Source: Streptomyces antioxidans (GTDB lineage Bacteria > Actinomycetota > Actinomycetes > Streptomycetales > Streptomycetaceae). From it: DNA of 64,000 bases. Position numbers and translations under genes: made by a program. The DNA lies in contig NZ_LAKD02000079.1 of the NCBI RefSeq assembly GCF_000968685.2, positions 1-64,000 of the forward strand. The letters are read 5' to 3'. How positions within the stretch are numbered: the first letter of the stretch is position 1; every line of letters begins with the position of its first letter. Below, in pieces: positions 58,481 to 64,000 of this stretch. The notes beneath the pieces are model-generated. The model saw only the letters and a program-made list of their open reading frames with translations, searched no databases and was not told the origin of the DNA.

Positions 58481-60163
58481 CTACTCCCCGCCTCCCAGGG
58501 CCTCCGCCCCCGAGACCCCCGCTCCCGTACGGCCGGATAGGGCCGCTGGCGGCGCTGTCAGGGGGAGGCGGGCGGTGAATTCGGCGCCGCCTTCCGGGGA
58601 CGCCGTGACCTCGACCGTGCCCGCGTTGCGCCGGGCGGCCTGCCGGACCAGGGCCAGGCCGAGGCCGCGGCCCGGGGACTTCGTGCTCCAGCCGCGGTGG
58701 AAGACCTCCTCGGCCGCCGCCGGGTCGAGCCCGGCACCGGTGTCCGCTACGCGGAGGGTCAGCTCACCGGCGTCCGCGCGGGCGGTGACCGTGACGCGGG
58801 CGCTGCGCGGGGCCGCCTCGTTGCCGACGCCCTCGGCGGCGGCGTCCGTGGCGTTGTCGATGAGGTTGCCGAGGATGGTCACCAGGTCGCGGGCGGGCAG
58901 GCCGGGCGGGAGTACGCCGTCGTCTATGCGGCTGTCGGGGGCCAGCACGAGTTCGACGCCGCGCTCACTGGCCTGGGCCGCCTTGCCCAGCAGCAGGGCG
59001 GCCAGGACGGGTTCGGCGACGGCCGCCACCACCTGGTCGGTCAGCGCCTGGGCCAGCTCCAGCTCGGCGGTGGCGAAGTCGACCGCCTCGTCCTCCCGGC
59101 CCAGCTCGATCAGCGAGACCACGGCGTGCAGCCGGTTCGCCGCCTCATGGGCCTGGGAGCGCAGCGCCTCCGCGAAGCCGCGCACCGAGTCCAGCTCGCC
59201 GGAGAGCGCCTGGAGCTCGGTGTGGTCGCGCAGCGTGACGACCGTGCCGCGCTGCTCACCGCTGCTCACCGGTGAGGTGTTGACCACCACGACCCGCTCC
59301 GCGGTCAGATGCAGCTCGTCCACGCGCGGCTCGGTGGCCAGCAGGGCGCCGGTCAGCGCGGGCGGCAGGCCCAGGTCGGAGACGTAACGGCCGACGGAGT
59401 CCCCGGGCAGGCCGAGCAGCTCCCGCCCGCCGTCGTTGATCAGCGCGATCCGCCGCCGGCCGTCGAGCATCAGCAGCCCCTCGCGCACGGCGTGCAGCGC
59501 GGCCTGGTGGTAGTCGTGCATCCGGCTCAGCTCGGCCGCGTTCATCCCGTGGGTGTGGCGGCGCAGCCGGGCGTTGATCACATACGCGCACAGCCCGCCG
59601 AGCGCGAGCGCCGCGGCCGCCACACCCAGCAGCGCGAGCAGCTGGCGGCGCACCTGGGCGCTGATGGTGTCCACCGTGATGCCCGCGCTGACCAGGGCGG
59701 TGATCCGGCCGCCCGCGCGGGCGTCGCGCACCGGGGCGACCACGCGCACGGAGGAGCCCAGCGTGCCGGTGTAGGTCTCGGCGAAGATCCGCCCGCGCAG
59801 CGCGGGCCCGATGTGGCCGAGGTAGGTGGCGCCGATCTGGCGCGGATCGGGGTGCGCCCAGCGCACCCCGTGGGTATCCATGATCGTGACGAAGGTGACG
59901 CCGGTGTCCCGGCGCACCTTCTCCGCGTACGGCTGGAGCCGGGCCGTGGGGTCCTTGGACCGCACGGCCCCGGCGACCGACGGGGAGTCGGCGACGGCCA
60001 CCGCGGCGGCGGTCGCCCGCTGCCGCGCGGCCACCACCGCCTGCTCGCGGTCGGTGACGTAGGCGAAGACGGCGCATCCGGCCACCAGGGCGGCCACCAG
60101 CACGACCTGCATCGCGAACAGCTGGCCCGCCAGGCTGCGGGGGCGGGGGATGCGCATGGCCAT
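58481..60163 (-). CDS. CitA/DcuS-type sensor histidine kinase
   Basis: A 560-residue kinase. TM1 lies at about 16-36, an extracytoplasmic PASp/CitAP domain at about 40-175 (GVTFVTIMDTHGVRWAHPDPRQIGATYLGHI, with the GVRxAHPxPxxIG block), TM2 at about 178-200, and a cytoplasmic PAS at about 215-320. The H-box RSQAHEAANRLHAVVSLIELG and the HATPase (NLIDNATDAA, DTGAGLD, GRGLGLALV) complete it. The ligand is probably a dicarboxylate. I chose the ATG at 60161-60163; an ATG at 60157 is equally possible and the longer frame upstream crosses the dctA promoter. Confidence 0.92.
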   Translation of the reverse strand: MAMRIPRPRSLAGQLFAMQVVLVAALVAGCAVFAYVTDREQAVVAARQRATAAAVAVADSPSVAGAVRSKDPTARLQPYAEKVRRDTGVTFVTIMDTHGVRWAHPDPRQIGATYLGHIGPALRGRIFAETYTGTLGSSVRVVAPVRDARAGGRITALVSAGITVDTISAQVRRQLLALLGVAAAALALGGLCAYVINARLRRHTHGMNAAELSRMHDYHQAALHAVREGLLMLDGRRRIALINDGGRELLGLPGDSVGRYVSDLGLPPALTGALLATEPRVDELHLTAERVVVVNTSPVSSGEQRGTVVTLRDHTELQALSGELDSVRGFAEALRSQAHEAANRLHAVVSLIELGREDEAVDFATAELELAQALTDQVVAAVAEPVLAALLLGKAAQASERGVELVLAPDSRIDDGVLPPGLPARDLVTILGNLIDNATDAAAEGVGNEAAPRSARVTVTARADAGELTLRVADTGAGLDPAAAEEVFHRGWSTKSPGRGLGLALVRQAARRNAGTVEVTASPEGGAEFTARLPLTAPPAALSGRTGAGVSGAEALGGGE

Positions 60164-60321
60164 CAGTCTGCACACGCATCTTTGTATGAACGAAATGAAC
60201 GGAAGGGTGACCCCCGTCACAGGGCTGAGGCATAGTCGCCGGGACCGTTCAAGGCGGTGTGCGAGCCGCACACAGTACAGCGCCGGGACAGTTGGACGGC
60301 AGACCAGAAGGAGGCAGCACC

Positions 60322-61761
60322 GTGGCTGCGGACACCACGCCGCCCGCATCGGGACGTACGGAGCCGGAGCGGACGAAGCCGAAGAAAGAAAGGATTCACT
60401 ACCTCTATCTCGCCGTCATCGGCGCGGTGGCGCTGGGCATCCTCGTGGGCTTCGTGGCCCCCGATACGGCGGTGGAGCTCAAGCCCATCGGCGAAGGCTT
60501 CGTCAAGCTCATCAAGATGCTGATCTCGCCGATCATCTTCTGCACGATCGTGCTCGGCGTCGGTTCGGTACGGAAGGCCGCGAAGGTCGGTGCCGTGGGC
60601 GGTCTCGCCCTCGGCTACTTCATGGTGATGTCGACCGTGGCGCTCGCCATCGGCCTGGTGGTCGGCAACTTCCTCGACCCCGGCAGCGGTCTCCACATGA
60701 GCCATGAGGCGGCCCAGGCCGGGCAGAGCCAGGCCGACGGCGCCTCCGAGTCGACGGCGGACTTCCTGCTCGGCATCATTCCGACGACGCTGATCTCCGC
60801 CTTCACCCAGGAGCAGGTGTTGCAGACCCTGTTCGTGGCCCTCCTCACGGGCTTCGCCCTCCAGGCGATGGGCAAGGCGGGCGACCCGGTGCTGCGCGGC
60901 ATAGGCCACATACAGCAGCTCGTCTTCAAGCTGCTGTCCATGGTCATGTGGGCCGCCCCGGTCGGCGCCTTCGGCGCGATGGCCGCCGTCGTCGGCGAGA
61001 CCGGTCTGGACGCGCTCAAGGCGCTCGCGGTCATCATGGTCGGCTTCTATGTGACCTGCGCGCTCTTCGTGTTCCTCGTCCTTGGGGCGATCCTGCGGCT
61101 GGTCGCGGGCGTGAACATCTTCCTGCTGCTGAAGTACCTGGCGCGGGAGTTCCTGCTGATCCTCTCGACGTCCTCCTCCGAATCCGCGCTGCCGCTGCTG
61201 ATCGCGAAGATGGAGCACGCGGGCGTCAGCAGGCCGGTGGCCGGTATCACCGTCCCCACGGGCTACTCCTTCAACCTGGACGGCACCGCCATCTACCTGA
61301 CGATGGCCTCGCTGTTCATCGCGGAGGCCATGGGCGACCCGCTCTCCATAGGCCAGCAGATATCCCTGCTCGTCTTCATGATCGTCGCCTCGAAGGGCGC
61401 CGCCGGGGTGACCGGTGCGGGCATGGCGACGCTGGCGGGCGGCCTCCAGTCGCACCGGCCCGAACTGGTCGACGGCGTCGGCCTCATCGTCGGCATCGAC
61501 CGCTTCATGAGCGAGGCCCGCGCCCTCACCAACTTCGCGGGCAACGCGGTCGCGACCGTCCTGGTCGGCACCTGGACCAAGGAGGTCGACAAGGAGCGGA
61601 TGAACGAGGTCCTCGCCGGACGGCTGCCGTTCGACGCGGACGGCTTCGCCCGCAGCGGCGGTGGCCACGGCCCGGCCGGGGACGACTCCGAGTCGGCGGA
61701 GGGCGCGTCCGTTCCCGGGCGGCGCGACGGTGATTCGGCGAAGGAGCAGGTGCCCGCCTGA
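60322..61761 (+). CDS. dctA: C4-dicarboxylate:cation symporter (DctA, DAACS family)
   Basis: A 479-residue secondary transporter importing succinate, fumarate and malate with protons or Na+. Family signatures are complete: STSSSESALP (serine-rich re-entrant loop), GYSFNLDGTAIYL, GAAGVTGAGMATLAGGL and FMSEARALTNFAGNAVAT. The GTG at 60322 is preceded by GAAGGAGG. It is divergent from the CitA/DcuS-like kinase, its likely sensor. Confidence 0.95.
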   Translation: MAADTTPPASGRTEPERTKPKKERIHYLYLAVIGAVALGILVGFVAPDTAVELKPIGEGFVKLIKMLISPIIFCTIVLGVGSVRKAAKVGAVGGLALGYFMVMSTVALAIGLVVGNFLDPGSGLHMSHEAAQAGQSQADGASESTADFLLGIIPTTLISAFTQEQVLQTLFVALLTGFALQAMGKAGDPVLRGIGHIQQLVFKLLSMVMWAAPVGAFGAMAAVVGETGLDALKALAVIMVGFYVTCALFVFLVLGAILRLVAGVNIFLLLKYLAREFLLILSTSSSESALPLLIAKMEHAGVSRPVAGITVPTGYSFNLDGTAIYLTMASLFIAEAMGDPLSIGQQISLLVFMIVASKGAAGVTGAGMATLAGGLQSHRPELVDGVGLIVGIDRFMSEARALTNFAGNAVATVLVGTWTKEVDKERMNEVLAGRLPFDADGFARSGGGHGPAGDDSESAEGASVPGRRDGDSAKEQVPA

Positions 61762-61810
61762 GGCTCCGCCTGAGACTCCGGCCGAGATCCCGGACACCCC
61801 ACGCGTAACG

Positions 61811-61842
61811 CGGCCCTGCCCTCCTGAATCGGGGCAGGGCCG
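61811..61842 (+). terminator. dctA terminator
   Basis: CGGCCCTGCCC (61811-61821) pairs with GGGCAGGGCCG (61832-61842) around a 10-nt loop, 50 bp after the stop codon. Confidence 0.85.
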
Positions 61843-61908
61843 TTGCGGGTGTCAGGGGACCGGATCGTGGCCGTGCCGCGGCCGCATGAGACATGAGAAT
61901 GGCGCCCC

Positions 61909-62002
61909 GCGTCTTCCCCCCGTTGGAAGACGCGAGACGCCGGTATGTGCCCGGCCGCCAAGGGGCCCAAAGGGCCCCAAAGGGTCCGAGGGGGCCCTTG
62001 GC
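61909..62002. terminator. Two further hairpins between dctA and the convergent small gene
   Basis: GCGTCTTCC (61909-61917) pairs with GGAAGACGC (61925-61933). GCCAAGGGGCCC (61957-61968) pairs imperfectly with GGGCCCTTGGC (61992-62002) around an A/G-rich repeat. The second is 34 bp beyond the end of the minus-strand gene and may be its terminator. Confidence 0.6.
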
Positions 62003-62035
62003 GGTGCTCGGCTGGTCATCGGCGCCGAAGGCGCC

Positions 62036-62230
62036 CTAGCGCTCGCCGTCCGGCGTGCGCCGCAGCTGTTCCGGCAGGGCCGTCCACTCGGGGCCCTCGC
62101 TCAGGGGCTTGACCCAGGCGATGTTCCCGCCGGTGTCCACGTAGGCGACCCGGCCCATGGCCTCACGTTCGAGGTCGTAGACGAGCTCGCCGATCCGTGG
62201 TGTGCTCTGTGTTCCTCCTGCGGTGGTCAT
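62036..62230 (-). CDS. Small conserved Streptomyces protein of unknown function
   Basis: A 64-residue protein (RIGELVYDLEREAMGRVAYVDTGGNIAWVKPLSEGPEW). The beta-rich pattern with GELVYD...GRVAYVD resembles small SH3-like proteins often encoded in Streptomyces; I know no function. The ATG at 62228-62230 has GAGGAGG upstream. The longer start at 62275 is less likely. Confidence 0.8.
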   Translation of the reverse strand: MTTAGGTQSTPRIGELVYDLEREAMGRVAYVDTGGNIAWVKPLSEGPEWTALPEQLRRTPDGER

Positions 62231-62372
62231 GAGCCGCCTCCTCGGCACCTCACTGCCATACCGTCCCCCGTTCATCGTCGGAAGAGGGCCCGGAGAGCGG
62301 AGAGTTCCGTTCCGGCCGCCGCCGGTGGCGGTGATCGGGGAGAGCTCCTGGTGCCCGTGAGACCCTCGAACA

Positions 62373-62423
62373 CTCGTAGGGTGCTACGAGCCGCTGATAT
62401 ACCGCTGATGCCTCGCTGACCCG
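62373..62423 (+). promoter_or_regulatory. SARP-type direct repeats and palindrome upstream of the SARP gene
   Basis: CTCGTAG-GGTG-CTACGAG (62373-62390) is a perfect palindrome. It is followed at once by three heptamers at exact 11-bp steps: CCGCTGA (62391), CCGCTGA (62402) and TCGCTGA (62413). Heptamers repeated every 11 bp are the classical SARP site. A TAGGCT -10-like hexamer lies at 62434-62439. Confidence 0.65.
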
Positions 62424-62483
62424 AACCCGTGGGTAGGCTTCCAGGTGGTCACGGTGAATTTCTGGTACCAACGGGGGCAGTGT

Positions 62484-64000
62484 GTGGACGGGACCGAGTT
62501 TTGCCTGTTGGGACCGGTCGGAATATGGCAGGACGAGCGTCTGCTGGGGCCAACCGCCGCACAGCAGCGGTCCGTTCTGGCGATGCTCCTGATGGCCTCC
62601 GGCCGTGTGGTGTCCGTCGACAGGCTGGTGTTGGCAGTATGGGGCGAGGACCCGCCGGGGTCCGCGCGAAACGCCGTACAGGTGCAGATTTCCAAGCTGC
62701 GGCGGATCCTGTCCCCCTTGCCCGGGACCGAGTTGGCGACATCGGCGAAGGGCTATTCGCTGGCCGTCGCGCGTGAACAGGTCGATCTGCACCGGTTCCG
62801 CGATCTGGTGCGGGCCGCACGGGAGGCGGGGGCGCCCGAGGGCGCCGAGACCGCGGAGACCGCCGAGACCGCCGAAGCCGCCGAGGCCCGGGCCGGGAAG
62901 CTGCTGCGCGCCGCGCTCCAGCTGTGGCGCGGGCCCGCGCTGGCGGATGTCTCGGGCGGCTGGCTGCCCGAGACCCTGGGCGCGGGTCTGGAGGAGGAGC
63001 GGCGGGCGGCGGTCGAGGAGTGCGCCGCGATCGATCTGCGCTCCGGACGCCACCACGAGGCCGCCGCGGAGCTCTCCGCCCTGGTGGCGGAGCACCCTTT
63101 GCGGGAGCGCTCGGTGGCCCTGCTGATGGAGGCGCTACGACGCTGCGGCAGGCGGGCCGACGCCCTCGCCCTGTTCCGCTCCACCCGCCGGAGGTACGTG
63201 GAGGAGCTGGGCATCGAGCCCGGCGACGAACTGCAGCGCCTCCACCGACAGGCACTCGACGACAGCCGGGACGGCAGGCGCGACTGGGGCGCCCGGGACC
63301 CCCGGGATGCCCGCGACCCCCGGGCCGACCGGGACCGCCAGGATGCCCGCGACCCCCGGGCCCACCGGGACCGCCAGGATGGCTGGGACCGCCGGGGCGA
63401 CCAGGATGGTCTGGTTAGCCGGGGACATCGGGTCGGCCGAGGCGAGCGGGATGGCCGGGACGGCCGGGACAGTCGGGATGCCAGGTCCGGCCGGGACAGT
63501 CGAGACACAAGGGAGCGCCGGGACAATCTAGATGCCCGGTACAACCCGGACGGCCGTGGCAGCCGAGATGGCCGGGGTCACTGGGACGGCCGTGACGGTC
63601 AGGACGGTCAGGACGGTCAGGGCAGCCTGGGTGACGGGGACGGTCGGGATGGCCGTGACAGCCGGGGCGACCAGGATGGTCGGGGCGGCTGGGACGGTCG
63701 GGACCGCCAGGGCGATCAGGACGGCCGGGACAGTCGTGACGGCCAGGGCGACCGGGCTGGCCGTGGCAGCCAGGGCCGCCGTGACAGCCAGGACATCAGG
63801 GACGGCCGGGACAGCCGGGGTAGCCGGGGTGTCGCGTACGAGCGGAGCGACCCGGGTGGCCGGTTCGATCGGGGTGAGGGGCGCTATCGGGGGCTGGGGG
63901 CGGTTGGGGGTGTCTCCGGTGCGGTGTCGGCCGACGTGGCGCTCGCGTCCGAGCCCGGCCCGGAGGGCGCCGGGGCCTCCGACGAAGTCCACGACGAGGT
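62484..64000 (+). CDS. AfsR/SARP-family regulator with Arg/Asp/Gly repeat domain (3' end outside window)
   Basis: At least 505 codons, running off the right edge. The N-terminal winged helix (residues 4-85: EFCLLGPVGIW, QQRSVLAMLLMASGRVVSVDRLVLAVWG, VQVQISKLRRIL) and the BTAD domain (about 95-250: LWRGPALADVSGGWL, LVAEHPLRERSVALLMEALRRCGRRADALALFRSTRRRYVEELGIEPG split at RCGRR) define a SARP. From about residue 255 to 465 the protein is a low-complexity string of RD, GRD, DGQD and DGRG units, including a 36-bp tandem duplication (63306-63341, 63342-63377). NB-ARC or other domains may follow outside the window. I chose GTG 62484 (GGGGG six bases upstream); GTG 62454 would add ten residues. Repeats at 62391-62423 suggest autoregulation. 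Confidence 0.9.
   Translation, partial: MDGTEFCLLGPVGIWQDERLLGPTAAQQRSVLAMLLMASGRVVSVDRLVLAVWGEDPPGSARNAVQVQISKLRRILSPLPGTELATSAKGYSLAVAREQVDLHRFRDLVRAAREAGAPEGAETAETAETAEAAEARAGKLLRAALQLWRGPALADVSGGWLPETLGAGLEEERRAAVEECAAIDLRSGRHHEAAAELSALVAEHPLRERSVALLMEALRRCGRRADALALFRSTRRRYVEELGIEPGDELQRLHRQALDDSRDGRRDWGARDPRDARDPRADRDRQDARDPRAHRDRQDGWDRRGDQDGLVSRGHRVGRGERDGRDGRDSRDARSGRDSRDTRERRDNLDARYNPDGRGSRDGRGHWDGRDGQDGQDGQGSLGDGDGRDGRDSRGDQDGRGGWDGRDRQGDQDGRDSRDGQGDRAGRGSQGRRDSQDIRDGRDSRGSRGVAYERSDPGGRFDRGEGRYRGLGAVGGVSGAVSADVALASEPGPEGAGASDEVHDE
63306..63880. repeat. Degenerate GGGAC-type repeat region in the SARP gene
   Basis: The DNA consists of short GGCCGGGAC / GGTCAGGAC / GGCCGTGAC units. It starts with a 36-bp tandem duplication (63306-63341 and 63342-63377, one mismatch). 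All stays in frame with the SARP gene, encoding Arg-Asp-Gly repeats. Other frames are open through most of it as artefacts. Confidence 0.85.

Noticed and set aside
61661..62419. Plus-strand frame across the dctA end and the small gene at 62036
   Set aside because: It overlaps two supported genes and three hairpins.
63528..63992. Minus-strand frame with repeated Val-Pro-Ala
   Set aside because: It is the antisense reading of the SARP repeat region. The plus frame continues an intact SARP protein.

Overview
The window is chromosomal DNA from a Streptomyces or a very close relative. The signs are very high G+C with strong third-position G/C bias, the Scy/FilP polar cytoskeleton pair, AfsR/SARP, DUF397 and DUF5753 regulators, isobutyryl-CoA mutase, and an ABC sugar transporter with no ATPase gene beside it. 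From memory, the first ~34 kb follows the gene order of the S. coelicolor region around SCO5396 (filP), SCO5397 (scy), SCO5415 (icmA) and SCO5423-5426 (pyk2, ackA, pta, pfkA). This could not be checked here.

Layout. 1-5.5 kb: filP and scy, coiled-coil proteins of tip growth. 5.7-8.6 kb: methylmalonyl-CoA epimerase, thiolase and the mutase chaperone MeaB. 8.7-12 kb: a PepSY protein divergent from an OmpR-type two-component pair, then a MarR regulator. 12-14.9 kb: three overlapping AIM24-family genes, divergent across a Rex-operator-like site from a DUF3817 membrane protein and a thiamine-binding-type protein. 14.9-18.4 kb: an ArsR/MFS divergent pair, a MarR gene and a second DUF3817 gene. 18.5-22 kb: icmA, then a TetR gene divergent from a thioredoxin-fold protein across a perfect 23-bp palindrome. 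22.5-25.1 kb: a DUF6230 / DUF6114 / secreted Pro-Ser-Lys-rich protein cluster. 25.3-31.2 kb: pyruvate kinase, acetate kinase, phosphotransacetylase and 6-phosphofructokinase, a carbon-overflow module. 31.4-33.9 kb: two paralogous membrane-anchored proteins.

33.9-54.6 kb holds the main anomaly. An orphan MalG-type permease at 33.9-34.8 kb and a MalF permease plus sugar-binding lipoprotein at 52.3-54.6 kb, all on the minus strand, look like one transporter operon split by ~17.5 kb of accessory DNA. The two junctions share an exact 13-bp sequence. The accessory block holds an LCP protein, a MatB-like glycosyltransferase with a degenerate deacetylase domain, a broken NB-ARC/TPR gene joined to the tail of a radical SAM/SPASM peptide maturase plus a small candidate precursor gene, a TetR/FAD-monooxygenase pair, a PCMT-like methyltransferase, a WhiJ-type triad (ATPase, DUF5753 regulator, DUF397), a second STAND protein, a frameshifted DUF6879 gene, prolyl aminopeptidase and an MDR dehydrogenase.

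54.7-64 kb: a secreted GH18 protein with a ROK-type palindrome upstream, a VOC fragment, a divergent RibD-type reductase/HxlR pair, a CitA/DcuS-type two-component system divergent from a C4-dicarboxylate symporter, and the start of a SARP-family regulator. The SARP gene has 11-bp-spaced direct repeats upstream and a striking Arg/Asp/Gly repeat domain, and runs off the right edge.

There are no rRNA or tRNA genes, transposases, integrases or CRISPR arrays that I could recognise.
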